Positions 54,433-64,000 of a stretch of 64,000 nucleotides of DNA are shown piece after piece; the first letter of the stretch is position 1, and every line of letters starts with the position of its first letter. Source of the DNA: Flexifilum sp963727545 (lineage in GTDB: Bacteria > Chloroflexota > Anaerolineae > Aggregatilineales > Phototrophicaceae). The stretch covers positions 186,001 through 250,000 of the forward strand of contig CAVSGS010000016.1 in the NCBI GenBank assembly GCA_963727545.1. The letters are read 5' to 3'. A program made the translations under genes and the position numbers. The notes under the pieces are model-generated. The model saw nothing but the letters and a program-made list of their open reading frames with translations, had not been told where the DNA came from and ran no database searches.

Positions 54433-54456
54433 GGCGCACAACCGTGCGCCCCTACA
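54433..54456. repeat. GTAGGGGC palindrome, left arm shortened (core GCACAACCGTGC)
   Basis: GGGCGCAC and GTGCGCCC arms, with only the right end carrying TAC. Confidence 0.6.
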
Positions 54457-54572
54457 GGCGTTTCACTGTTGTTCGGATGCTAAAAATTACATTTAACGCT
54501 ACAATAGACTGAATGCCCGCCTTGAAAACGATTCGTGCGGGCAATGAATAAAAGATGAAGGGCTAAAACTTC

Positions 54573-55976
54573 ATGCAAATCACCTTTGACGGCGCGGCAC
54601 GCACCGTGACCGGGTCGCAGCACTTAATCGAGGTCAACGGCAAGCGGATTCTGCTCGACTGTGGGCTGTATCAGGGCAAGCGATCCGAAGCCTATAAGCG
54701 CAACAAGGAACTACCGTTCGAGGCGGCATCGGTGGACGTGATGGTGCTCTCGCACGCGCACATCGACCACAGCGGCAACATCCCCAACTTGGTCAAGAGC
54801 GGCTATCGCGGCGACATCGTCTCGACCTTCGCCACGCGCGATCTGTGCGCGTCGATGCTGCTCGACAGCGGGCACATTCAGGAGAAAGACGTCTATTTCG
54901 TCAACAAGCGGCGCAAGCGCGGCGAGCCGGAAGTCGAGCCGATCTACACGCAGCAGGACGCGCAGGAAAGCCTGAAGTATTTCACGACGCAGGGCTACGA
55001 ACGCCCGCGCCTGATCGCTCCCGGCGTCACGCTGACGTACAAGGATGCCGGTCATCTGCTCGGCAGCGGGATCGTGATCCTCGACATCGAGGATCAGGAC
55101 GAGCACCGCGATTATCGGCTGGTCTTCAGCGGCGATTTGGGGCGTAAGGGCATCCCGATCATCCGCGATCCGCAGACCATCGACGGCGCGGACTACCTGA
55201 TCATGGAAAGCACCTACGGCGACCGGCTGCATCCGCCCTACGAGGACGACTCGAAGCGGATGGAGCGGATCATCGTCGAGACCTACAAGCGCGGCGGCTC
55301 GATCATCGTCCCGGCGTTCGCCGTCGGGCGGACGCAGCAGTTGGTACTGATGCTGCATCAACTGGTGCGGTCGGGCGATATTCCGCGCATTCCGGTTTAC
55401 GTCGACAGCCCGCTGGCGATCGACGTGACGGCAGCCTATCGCCTGCATCCCGAATGCTACGACGCCGAAATTCAGGAATTTATGACCAGCGCTGATTCAC
55501 GGATCGATCCGTTCGGCTTCAGCGACCTGACCTACACCCGCAGCGTCGAGGAGAGCAAGAAGCTCAATTTCCTGCGCGAACCGGCGATCATCATCGCTGC
55601 CAGCGGCATGATGGAAGCCGGGCGCATTCTGCATCACCTGCGCAATCACATTGAAGATCCGAAAACGACTGTGTTGATCGTCGGCTGGCAGGCGGAAAAC
55701 ACGCTTGGTCGGCGGCTGGTCGACAAGGTCAAGGAAGTGCGCATCTTCGGCGAGAGCTACCAGAATCGCGCGCAGGTCGAAGTCCTGAACGGCTTCAGCG
55801 GTCACGCCGACCGTGACGAACTGCTGGCGTGGGTTGGCGCGATGGAGAAAAAGCCGGAGCGGACGTTCCTCGTGCACGGTGAGCCGAAGGCGCAGTTCGC
55901 GCTGGCGGACTCGCTCAAGGCGCGGTTCGGCATGGAAGTCGAAGTGCCGGAGTGGAAAGATTCGGTGGCGCTATAG
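54573..55976 (+). CDS. Beta-CASP metallo-beta-lactamase ribonuclease (CPSF type)
   Basis: A 467-residue nuclease of the CPSF-73/RNase J-related beta-CASP group. The metallo-beta-lactamase core has LSHAHIDHSGNIPNL (metal ligands, about residues 59-73), DAGHLLGS and VFSGDLG. The beta-CASP domain has the RTQQLVLML helix, IIAASGMMEAGRILHHL, and the C-terminal EVLNGFSGHADRDELL and LVHGEP. It acts as an RNA endo- or exonuclease in RNA processing or decay. The intact frame and ATG at 54573 suggest a functional gene. Members of this subgroup are common in Chloroflexota, archaea and cyanobacteria. Confidence 0.92.
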   Translation: MQITFDGAARTVTGSQHLIEVNGKRILLDCGLYQGKRSEAYKRNKELPFEAASVDVMVLSHAHIDHSGNIPNLVKSGYRGDIVSTFATRDLCASMLLDSGHIQEKDVYFVNKRRKRGEPEVEPIYTQQDAQESLKYFTTQGYERPRLIAPGVTLTYKDAGHLLGSGIVILDIEDQDEHRDYRLVFSGDLGRKGIPIIRDPQTIDGADYLIMESTYGDRLHPPYEDDSKRMERIIVETYKRGGSIIVPAFAVGRTQQLVLMLHQLVRSGDIPRIPVYVDSPLAIDVTAAYRLHPECYDAEIQEFMTSADSRIDPFGFSDLTYTRSVEESKKLNFLREPAIIIAASGMMEAGRILHHLRNHIEDPKTTVLIVGWQAENTLGRRLVDKVKEVRIFGESYQNRAQVEVLNGFSGHADRDELLAWVGAMEKKPERTFLVHGEPKAQFALADSLKARFGMEVEVPEWKDSVAL

Positions 55977-55993
55977 GCTGACGGAATCGAAAT

Positions 55994-56017
55994 GGGCACA
56001 GCACGCTGTGCCCCTAC
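55994..56017. repeat. GTAGGGGC palindrome, left arm shortened (core ACAGCACGCTGT)
   Basis: GGGCACAGC and GCTGTGCCC flank the centre, with CTAC only at the right end. It lies in the convergent gap between the beta-CASP gene and the Uma2 gene. Confidence 0.65.
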
Positions 56018-56048
56018 AAGACTCCGCCAGATTTCGAGTGGTCGTCGG

Positions 56049-56588
56049 CTATTGTTCGAATAGTTCACGCACGGGCAGCGTAAAACCGGGGATGAGGTCG
56101 CCCGCGTCGAGCGTGTCGTCGATTTCGTAAGTGCGCAGCGATAGGTCGGGCGTATAGACGTCGATACTCTGCTCCTCCGGGTAGATTTCCCAGTAGAGAA
56201 TCCCGGCTTGCAGGTAGATTTGGCGTTTTGCTCGAATGATGCGCGGCTTATCGGTTGCCGAGATCACCTCGGCGACCCACAGCGGCGCGATCGGATCGGG
56301 ATAATCCTTGCTGAGCGGCGTCTGCTTGTAGGCGAAATCCGGCGCGAAGACGTGACCGAGTACGTCGTAACTGCCCGCTTCTCCGGTGACGAAATAGGGA
56401 ATGCCATTTTGTTTGCAGAAGGAACCTACTGCTATGATCAGCGTGGCGCTGATGCCTGAATTGCGCGTCGTTCCCGGCATTTTTTCGACGATCTCCCCGT
56501 TGATCAGTTCAAACAGCCGGTCTTCGTTTTCGGGCTGCTCGGTGAACTGCTTGAAACCCTCAAGGGTGATTTGCTCTCGCGCGACCAT
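56049..56588 (-). CDS. Uma2-family putative restriction endonuclease (DUF820)
   Basis: A 179-residue PD-(D/E)XK-fold protein of the Uma2/DUF820 family. The pattern is RLFELINGEIVEKMPGTTRNSGI, then VFAPDFAYKQTPL (catalytic Asp of the PD motif), LWVAEVISATDKPRIIRAKRQIYLQAGILYWEIYPEEQ with the ExK-type EV...K and the hydrophobic end. The family is strongly expanded in cyanobacteria and Chloroflexota, and nuclease activity is assumed from the fold; a target is not known. The frame is intact. Confidence 0.85.
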   Translation of the reverse strand: MVAREQITLEGFKQFTEQPENEDRLFELINGEIVEKMPGTTRNSGISATLIIAVGSFCKQNGIPYFVTGEAGSYDVLGHVFAPDFAYKQTPLSKDYPDPIAPLWVAEVISATDKPRIIRAKRQIYLQAGILYWEIYPEEQSIDVYTPDLSLRTYEIDDTLDAGDLIPGFTLPVRELFEQ

Positions 56589-56729
56589 GTGCTCACCTCA
56601 CCATCACCTACTAAAACAAGGTTGACGCACGTATGGAAAAAGTATAGCACAGGAGCGTGTTTGCTCTCGCCTTCGAATCAGCGGGAAGATCGGTGTAGAA
56701 TGCGTGTTAGAGAATAAATAGGTCTAGCG

Positions 56730-57210
56730 ATGCCGAATCCGAGTGCATTTACTGAAGAATGGCGCGACTGCCTGCGCGCCCACTATACCCAAGTCGTTCG
56801 CAATCAAGATACGCTGACCGAGCGTTCGCTGCATGGCGTGATGCTCGAAGCCGGTTTCCGCGAGAGCGAACTCAACGAGTTATACGTCCGGGCGACAGCA
56901 CACGTCGATAACGTGGGCGCGGACTTTGTCCCGACATGGACATCCTCGAAGCCGAGCCGGAGACGTTCAGCGTGGCGGCGGTGTGCCACAGGTAACCGAG
57001 CCGGAGACCGCGCTCGAAGCCGATGCGCCGGAGGCGATGGAAGCCGCCCCCGCCGATGCGGAAGTCGAAACTGAGATCCCGGTCGCGGTGGTCAAGGATT
57101 TGGTGGACGAGGAAGAAGCGACGGTCGACGCGGACGCGCCGGAAGACGTGACCGTCGCCGACGAGCCGCCCGCCGACAAACCCACCGAGACCCAGTTGAG
57201 CATGTTCTAA
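56730..57210 (+). CDS. Acidic-tail protein of unknown function, two frameshifts
   Basis: The first frame gives a helical, mixed-charge N-terminal domain (PNPSAFTEEWRDCLRAHYTQVVRNQDTLTERSLHGVMLEAGFRESELNELYVRA) that I do not recognise. After shifts near 56938 and 56987 it continues as DMDILEAEPETFSVAAVPQVTEPE and a Glu/Ala/Asp/Pro-rich low-complexity tail ending QLSMF. The LSMF-type end resembles a beta-clamp-binding or FtsZ-type short linear motif, which is speculative. The protein is about 155 residues. It is upstream of tadA on the same strand. Confidence 0.5.
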
Positions 57211-57329
57211 GGTGTCCGCCAAGGGATTAATCCCTCGGCGGGTCGAATACAATTTCCGATGGGCGACCTCTTTAGTGGGTCGCAGTTTTTCTAGCTTGAG
57301 GTTTAAACCTCAAGCGGTGCTGTGACTCC

Positions 57330-57776
57330 ATGAACGATTACGACTACATGCGCCTCGCCCTCGCCGAAGCCGAAAAAGCCTTCGCTTCCGGCGACGTGCC
57401 GATTGGCGCGGTGGCGATCTACAAGGGCGAGGTGATCGGGCGGGGGTGCAACCGCCGCGAAGCCGATCACGACCCGACGGCGCACGCGGAAATGCTGGCG
57501 ATCCGCCAAGCGGCAGCGCATCTGCATAGCTGGCGGCTGGATGGCGTGACGCTCTACTGCACGCTTGAGCCGTGCACCATGTGCGCCGGGGCGATGGTGC
57601 TGGCGCGCTTGCCGCGTCTGGTCTACGCCGCCATCGAGCCGAAAACCGGGGCGGCAGGCAGCATCATGGACGTGCTGCGTCACGAGAAGCTCAACCACCG
57701 GGTCGACGTCTCCGGCGGGCTGCTGGCGGACGAGGCGGGCGCACAGCTTCAGCGCTTTTTTCAGGGCTTACGCTGA
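57330..57776 (+). CDS. tadA: tRNA adenosine(34) deaminase
   Basis: A 148-residue zinc-dependent deaminase that converts A34 to inosine in tRNA-Arg(ACG). The zinc site is HAEMLAI (about residues 52-58, catalytic Glu) and PCTMCAGAM (85-93). The length, the start NDYDYMRLALAEAEKA and the end LLADEAGAQLQRFF match TadA. The following gene starts 15 nt later. The frame is intact. Confidence 0.93.
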   Translation: MNDYDYMRLALAEAEKAFASGDVPIGAVAIYKGEVIGRGCNRREADHDPTAHAEMLAIRQAAAHLHSWRLDGVTLYCTLEPCTMCAGAMVLARLPRLVYAAIEPKTGAAGSIMDVLRHEKLNHRVDVSGGLLADEAGAQLQRFFQGLR

Positions 57777-57791
57777 CGGACGGGACAGCCG

Positions 57792-58272
57792 ATGGCAAGT
57801 GATACACAGATTATCGAAATCATCGGGCGAAATCGCCTGATCAATGAACTGCTCGCGGCTGGATTTGAGGTCGCTCAACCGCTGCGGGATCGCGGTATTG
57901 ACTTGATCGCCTATGTGGACGTCGATGACGCGATCAATCATTTTGCTGCTGTGCCGATTCAACTCAAGGTTGCTCGAAACGCCTATTTCACGGTGAATCG
58001 CAAATATGACAAATTTCCGAATCTAATCATGGCTTATGTGTGGGGTGTCGCTGAACACAGTACCGACGGTGTCACCTATGCTTTAACTAATCTGAGGCGG
58101 TCGCTATCGCTGCGTCGATGGGGTGGACGAGTACCGACTCGTGGATCAAGGGCGGGCTGTATACCACGACTCGCCCAGCGCATCGCGTCCGCGATTTGCT
58201 CGAACCGTATCGGATGTCGGTCGAAGCGTGAAATCGCAAACTGCGCAGCCTCATTTCACTAGAGCAGCCGGA
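57792..58272 (+). CDS. PD-(D/E)XK-like nuclease-fold protein, one or two frameshifts
   Basis: A protein of about 158 residues. NRLINELLAAGFEVAQPLRDRGIDLIAYVD gives the GID acidic motif, followed by VPIQLKVARNAYF, a QLK triad as in the group-I-intron/holliday-junction-type PD-(D/E)XK families (Glu replaced by Gln). The first frame runs to DGVTYALTN; after a shift near 58096 it continues SEAVAIAASMGWTSTDSWIKGGLYTTTRPAHRVRDLLEPYRM and, after a possible second shift near 58230, ends SLEQPE. It is probably a DNA-binding or DNA-cleaving protein of unknown target. Directly follows tadA. Confidence 0.6.
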
Positions 58273-58335
58273 ATGAGGTTTAAATTCGGGATTTATTAAC
58301 GCGGATCACTCATGTACAATTCTGCGACGTTTTGA

Positions 58336-58423
58336 GGAGAGGTGCCGGAGTGGTCGATCGGGCTCGTCTCGAAAACGAGTGTAGTCGTGAGGCTACCGTG
58401 GGTTCGAATCCCACCCTCTCCGT
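58336..58423 (+). tRNA. tRNA-Ser (anticodon CGA)
   Basis: An 88-nt class II tRNA. The acceptor stem GGAGAGG pairs with CCTCTCC, the discriminator is G, the anticodon stem CTCGT/ACGAG encloses the loop CTCGAAA (anticodon CGA), a long variable arm (TGTAGTCGTGAGGCTACC) is present, and the T arm has GTGGGTTCGAATCCCAC. CCA is not encoded. It reads UCG serine codons. Confidence 0.96.
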
Positions 58424-58430
58424 CCAAAAA

Positions 58431-58468
58431 GCGGCGCTCGATTTTTAGCGAGCGCCGCTTTTGTTTTG
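58431..58468. terminator. Bidirectional intrinsic terminator between tRNA-Ser and the microprotein genes
   Basis: A perfect 11-bp stem AGCGGCGCTCG/CGAGCGCCGCT with an 8-nt loop. TTTTGTTTT follows on the plus strand and TTTTTGG on the minus strand, so it can end both the tRNA transcript and the converging microprotein transcript. Confidence 0.88.
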
Positions 58469-58472
58469 GGCA

Positions 58473-58595
58473 TTACCAGCGCCGCAGCGCCCGCCGCGCT
58501 CGACGGCGGGCGAATGGGCGGGGGGATACGACAGCGCGAACTACCGCGCGTCGCCGCCAGAATGGTAAACGGGGACGTAACAGCCAACGGAACAT
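58473..58595 (-). CDS. 40-residue arginine-rich microprotein B
   Basis: A 40-residue protein with about 40% arginine. It begins MFRWLLRPRLPFW and ends RRARRALRRW. GGAGGG lies 8 nt before the ATG at 58595. It is a clear paralogue of the 38-residue protein encoded directly upstream: both have a hydrophobic start of about 12 residues, a polybasic middle, and the same end RRALRR plus one aromatic or basic residue. The gene stops 5 nt before the bidirectional terminator. No known family fits; it is not ribosomal protein bL34 or bL36. A nucleic-acid-binding or membrane-active role is possible. Confidence 0.6.
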   Translation of the reverse strand: MFRWLLRPRLPFWRRRAVVRAVVSPRPFARRRARRALRRW

Positions 58596-58728
58596 GAGAT
58601 TGCCCTCCACTTCATCCATAGCTCTCATGATAATCCGAATCGTTAGCCGGGTATGTCGCGGCTGTAAATTCGCGGTTTACATTTATTCAATTGAGATGAA
58701 GCGGGGTTGAGGGGCGCTGCGCGTCGGT

Positions 58729-58845
58729 TTAGTGACGGCGCAGCGCACGCCGCGAGGCGCGGCGCATGACGGTCTTTTTGACGGTACGCTGGGTGCGTCG
58801 CCGACGTAAGAATGAAAAATTGGGGTGTAGTAAGCGCTGCAACAT
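58729..58845 (-). CDS. 38-residue arginine-rich microprotein A
   Basis: A 38-residue protein, MLQRLLHPNFSFLRRRRTQR followed by a Lys/Thr stretch and ASRRALRRH. GGAGGTACTTATT gives an ideal ribosome site for the ATG at 58845. A short leader rich in hairpins (GGACAGCTTTGTCC at about 58880) precedes it. It is the first of two tandem paralogues whose only conserved features are the hydrophobic start and the RRALRR end. Too short for ordinary gene finding. Function unknown. Confidence 0.6.
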   Translation of the reverse strand: MLQRLLHPNFSFLRRRRTQRTVKKTVMRRASRRALRRH

Positions 58846-59070
58846 AATAAGTACCTCCAAAGAGCGGCTCGCGGACAAAGCTGTCCAAGCCGAGTTTTTA
58901 GTTTTTAGTCCTTGGTTTTTAGCTAAAAACTAACCACTAATCACTAGCGGCTTGAGCCTCCTTCACTTCTTTATAAGCATACCCCAAATTTAGCGCCTTG
59001 TCCGGTAGATTTTTCGAAGCGAGCGTAACCTCTTACGCCCGCTTTCCTGCAAACGGTGGCGCAGCGCGAT

Positions 59071-60477
59071 CTAGGTGCGGCTGCCCGCCTCGGCGATCAC
59101 GTCGAGCAGCCGGTCGAGGTCAGCTTCGGTGGTGCGGAAGTTGACGATGCAGGCGCGCAGGGCGTACTGTCCGTCGAGTTCCGTCCCGGTCAGAAAAGCC
59201 TCGCCCTCAGCTTGTACGGTCTTGATCAAACAGCGGTTGAGCGCTTCAACGTCGGCGACGCCCGCTGGCGCGTAGCGGAAACAGGTCACGCTGAGCGGAC
59301 CACCGGCGACCAACTCGAAGTCGGGGCGGGCGCAGATTTTGGCGCGGAGCGCCTGAGTCATGGCGACGTCGTGGCTGATCGACTGTTTGTAGCCGTCCAG
59401 CCCGATCTGCTGCATGGTCAGCCAGAGCTTAAGCGCCTTGAAGCCGCGCGTCTGCTGGATGCCAAATTCGGAGAACCACGGCAGGGCGGTATCGTCGCGC
59501 AGATAGGGCGGCATCACGCTGAAGGTGTCGCGCAGCACTTGAGCATCGCGGACGATGGCACAGCCGCACTCGACCGGCAGATAGAGCCACTTGTGCGGAT
59601 CGACGGCGAGGCTGTCAGCACGCTCGATCCCCTTGTAGAGTCCGGCGGTTTGCTCGGCGAGGATGCCGAAGCCGCCGTAAGCGCCATCGACGTGGAACCA
59701 TAAATCCTCGCGCTGGCACAGATCGGCGATTTGGTCGAGCGGATCAATCGCGCCGGTGTTGACCGTCCCGGCACTGGCGGCGACGCAAACCGGGCGCAGT
59801 CCGGCGGCGCGGTCGGCGGCGATCTGCGCTTCCAGCGCGGCGAGATCCATGCGATAGTCGGCATCGACCGGGATTTGATGCAGATAATTGCTGCCAAAGC
59901 CGAGCAGCTCGACCGCCTTTTGGATGCAGCTATGCCCCTGCTCCGAGGTGTAGATCACCATCGGGGCGGATTCGCCATTAAAGCCCTGCGCGCGGTGATC
60001 GCCTTGCGACTTGACGTGACGCATCGCCGCCAGCGGGATCAAATTAGCGACGCTGCCGCCGCTGGTCAGGATTGCGCCGGAATCGGCGGGGAAGTCGAAA
60101 ATCGCTTTGATCCAGTTGAGGACGCCGTGCTCGACGTAAGTCGCAGCGTGATCGCCCCCGGCGACGCTCGGATCGAGCGCGGCGGCGAACAATTCGGCGA
60201 GAATGCCCATCGGCGCGGGCGGCGAATTGACCCACGCGAAAAAGCGCCCGCTGGCGTTACCCATCGGGTAGGGCAGCACCATTTCGGCGAGTTGGTTGAA
60301 CAGAACTTCGGCTTCGGTTCCGGCAGCGGGCAGCGGGGCGTGCATCAACTGCTCGCGGACTTCGAGGGGGACGGGCTGGCGCACCGGCGTATACGGCAGG
60401 GCGATCAATCGTTCGACGATCAGGTCGATGGCTTGATAGCCGAGCATTCGGAACGCTTGCGGCGAGAGGTCGATCAT
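59071..60477 (-). CDS. PLP-dependent group II decarboxylase (aromatic-L-amino-acid/glutamate decarboxylase family)
   Basis: A 468-residue pyridoxal-phosphate enzyme. It has the substrate-side GRFFAWVNSPPAPMGILAEL, the cofactor-contacting TSGGSVANLIPLAAMRH (about residues 138-155), SEQGHSCIQKAVELLGFG, the PLP-stacking His in WFHVDGAYGG and the Schiff-base lysine in AVDPHKWLYLP (about residue 300). The family decarboxylates aromatic amino acids, glutamate or related substrates to amines. Which one cannot be told from sequence alone. It is alone on its strand, between the microprotein pair and a DUF1684 gene. The frame is intact. Confidence 0.88.
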   Translation of the reverse strand: MIDLSPQAFRMLGYQAIDLIVERLIALPYTPVRQPVPLEVREQLMHAPLPAAGTEAEVLFNQLAEMVLPYPMGNASGRFFAWVNSPPAPMGILAELFAAALDPSVAGGDHAATYVEHGVLNWIKAIFDFPADSGAILTSGGSVANLIPLAAMRHVKSQGDHRAQGFNGESAPMVIYTSEQGHSCIQKAVELLGFGSNYLHQIPVDADYRMDLAALEAQIAADRAAGLRPVCVAASAGTVNTGAIDPLDQIADLCQREDLWFHVDGAYGGFGILAEQTAGLYKGIERADSLAVDPHKWLYLPVECGCAIVRDAQVLRDTFSVMPPYLRDDTALPWFSEFGIQQTRGFKALKLWLTMQQIGLDGYKQSISHDVAMTQALRAKICARPDFELVAGGPLSVTCFRYAPAGVADVEALNRCLIKTVQAEGEAFLTGTELDGQYALRACIVNFRTTEADLDRLLDVIAEAGSRT

Positions 60478-60629
60478 CTAAGGAGGCTCCTTGTCGTCCA
60501 GCTACCATCACTATATATGAAAGTTGTAAAGTCGCCTAGCTCCGTAGGTGTTTAGGGAGTTGACGATCGTAAGATCACGCGGTTGGAATTCGTCGGCATT
60601 GATTATGGATTTAGATCGAGTGGGAGTAC

Positions 60630-61166
60630 ATGGTGAGTTTAGAGGAATTGAGCGCCCAACGTCGTGAGAAAGACCAGTTTTTCAAAACCCATCCGCAGTC
60701 ACCGCTGACGGAGGATCAACAGGATGCGTTCACCGGGCTGGATTATTACGAGCCGAACCCGGCGCTTGATCTGGTGGTGGCAGTCGAGCGGGTGCCCAGC
60801 GAAAACAAAGAGATCGTGATCGAGACGACCGGCGGCGAACCCCGGCGTTACCGGCGCTATGGACGATTTCACTTCGACGTCGATGGGCAGCCGGTGGAAC
60901 TGACGATCTACGAAGCGCCCTATGGCTTTTTCCTGCCTTTCGCCGACGCGAACGCCGGGAGCGAGACCTACGGCGCGGGGCGCTATCTCGAACCGGAGGC
61001 GCTCGACGGTGGGGTGTTCCACGTCGATTTCAACCTCGCCTATAACCCGTACTGCGCTTACGGCGATGGTTGGAGCTGCCCGATCACGCCGGTCGAGAAC
61101 CGGCTCAAAGTGGCGATTCGCGCCGGGGAGAAGCTGCCGTCGGGCGACTGGGCAACGCTGACGTAA
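60630..61166 (+). CDS. DUF1684 family protein
   Basis: A 178-residue protein that fits DUF1684: REKDQFFKTHPQSPLTEDQQDAFTGLDYYEPNPALDL, then YRRYGRFHFDVDGQPVELTIYE, GAGRYLEPEALDGGVFHVDFNLAYNPYCAYGDGWSCPITPVENRLKVAIRAGEK. The conserved Cys and Pro-rich end are present. The function of the family is not established. GGGAG precedes the ATG at 60630. The frame is intact, convergent with the AAA+ ATPase gene. Confidence 0.88.
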   Translation: MVSLEELSAQRREKDQFFKTHPQSPLTEDQQDAFTGLDYYEPNPALDLVVAVERVPSENKEIVIETTGGEPRRYRRYGRFHFDVDGQPVELTIYEAPYGFFLPFADANAGSETYGAGRYLEPEALDGGVFHVDFNLAYNPYCAYGDGWSCPITPVENRLKVAIRAGEKLPSGDWATLT

Positions 61167-61179
61167 TCCTGCTTAACGC

Positions 61180-63329
<2,150 letters not shown>

Positions 63330-63330
<1 letters not shown>

Positions 63331-64000
63331 CAGGTCAGCCTCAGGTAGATCGGGGTAGCGGGCAGCCACGGCAGTGTCAGCGTTTCGCCATCGATGCCCG
63401 CCATCTGCATGATGATCCGGAGCGGACTTGTCGCCAAGCGTACCGTGATCGCGTCCGGTGTCAGCTCGACTACGCCGACACCGGTGAGGAAGCGATCGCG
63501 CAGGTAGGCGGCGCTGCTCCACTCGAAGCCAATCAAGCGGGCAGCGAAGCCGCGCAGGGCGGCGCGAGCGAACAGGGTCAAGGCGAAGTCGAGCGATGGA
63601 TCGAGGATAGGCAGCGGCGGGAAGGTGTCCAACTCGCTGCTGGCAGGCTTGGCGCGTGCCTCGAAGCGGGCGATCACGGCGCTCAGTTCGGGCGGCGGAT
63701 CGCCGCTGCCGTATTGGTAGCCGGGCGATCCGGTCAGCGTTTGGAGCGCCGCTAACGCGGCATCGACGCGATCCGGTGACGGAGCAGCCAGCCAAGCGTC
63801 GGCATCCAGATCGCGCAGCAGGACGAACGGCTGATCGCGGTAGTCGAGCCGCTCCAGCCGCACGCCGCGCCCGGAGGCTCTGCCCGCTGCATAGAGCCGC
63901 TCGATTAGCGCGGCGAGCAGCGTCTCGGCATCGAGATCATTCAGGGCGGCTAAATCGTCGCCCGTCGGTGCGCTTGCGACTCCGGCGATCAGTTGAACGA
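63330..64000 (-). CDS. C-terminal part of a contractile-injection-system operon protein
   Basis: The open frame enters from the right edge with no stop and ends at 63330, overlapping the ATPase start by one base (TGATG). At least 223 residues are visible. The first region (LAALIERLYAAGRASGRGVRLERLDYRDQPFVLL) and the beta-rich end (RFLTGVGVVELTPDAITVRLATSPLRIIMQMAGIDGETLTLPWLP) show no domain that I can name. Its position immediately before an Afp15-like ATPase suggests an injection-system structural or assembly protein. No start codon lies in the window, since the GTG at 63863 is internal to the open frame. Confidence 0.6.

Noticed and set aside
58342..58710. Plus-strand arginine-rich frame starting inside tRNA-Ser
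   Set aside because: It overlaps the tRNA and the terminator and has no ribosome site. It is the antisense of the microprotein gene, whose own start and ribosome site are strong.

Overview
The window looks like a chromosomal segment of a high-GC, heterotrophic, respiring bacterium, most likely a member of the Chloroflexota (Anaerolineae-like). This is inferred from gene content and style: secreted SH3b and TPTP-linker proteins, CPSF-type beta-CASP nucleases, an orphan CcrM-type methyltransferase with a C-terminal RAMA-like domain, a T-box-controlled pheS, a b6-type cytochrome b with a Ccm cluster, and dense palindromic intergenic repeats. No rRNA, CRISPR array or complete prophage is visible. 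One tRNA gene (Ser, anticodon CGA) is present.

Layout. 0-11.3 kb (minus strand): ribonuclease Z, a polytopic glycosyltransferase-like protein, a CopD-like membrane protein, and four paralogous membrane-bound or secreted clan GH-A-type glycosidases, one fused to a GH18-like domain and one to an SH3b domain. 11.5-16.6 kb: a methyltransferase, a YdeI-type gene, a lipoprotein with a hydrolase-like fold, a GNAT acetyltransferase, a CcrM-type DNA methyltransferase and two adjacent PUA/EVE-like genes. 16.8-21.4 kb: pheS, a K+ channel and pheT in that order on the minus strand, behind a sigma-70-like promoter and a T-box leader. 21.4-24.8 kb: an accessory stretch with an excisionase-like HTH protein, small ORFs, an HNH endonuclease and AT-rich gene remnants. 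24.8-28.5 kb: a three-gene ABC-2 exporter operon.

28.7-39.6 kb: a run of housekeeping and accessory genes (nucleotidyltransferase, DUF6438, an HExxH membrane protein, TrmO, DUF2277, nitroreductase, LysM protein, M20 peptidase, LacI-type regulator, FG-GAP lipoprotein, GNAT). Nearly all are broken by single-base indels whose correction restores conserved family motifs. 40.8-50.5 kb (minus strand): an energy locus in the order Rieske protein, cytochrome b, cytochrome c, small membrane protein, CcmE (cysteine-type), cytochrome c lipoprotein, CcmA, CcmB, CcmC, CcmD-like. It would assemble a quinol-oxidising complex together with the export and attachment machinery for its c-type hemes. 50.7-58.3 kb: CorA, RNase D, LtrA, a beta-CASP RNase, Uma2, TadA and a PD-(D/E)XK-like protein. 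58.3-58.9 kb: tRNA-Ser and two tandem 38-40 aa arginine-rich microproteins sharing a bidirectional terminator. 59-64 kb: a PLP decarboxylase, a DUF1684 protein, and the end of a probable extracellular contractile injection system operon (AAA+ ATPase plus the protein encoded before it) that runs off the right edge.

Two repeat families punctuate the intergenic spaces: short perfect palindromes with constant GTAGGGGC/GCCCCTAC arms and variable self-complementary cores, and a 110-160 bp composite inverted-repeat element present three times. The many frameshifts in genes expected to be essential (Rieske, cytochrome b, CcmB, RNase D) suggest residual sequencing errors, so broken genes here should be read as 'frameshifted in this sequence' rather than as proven pseudogenes.
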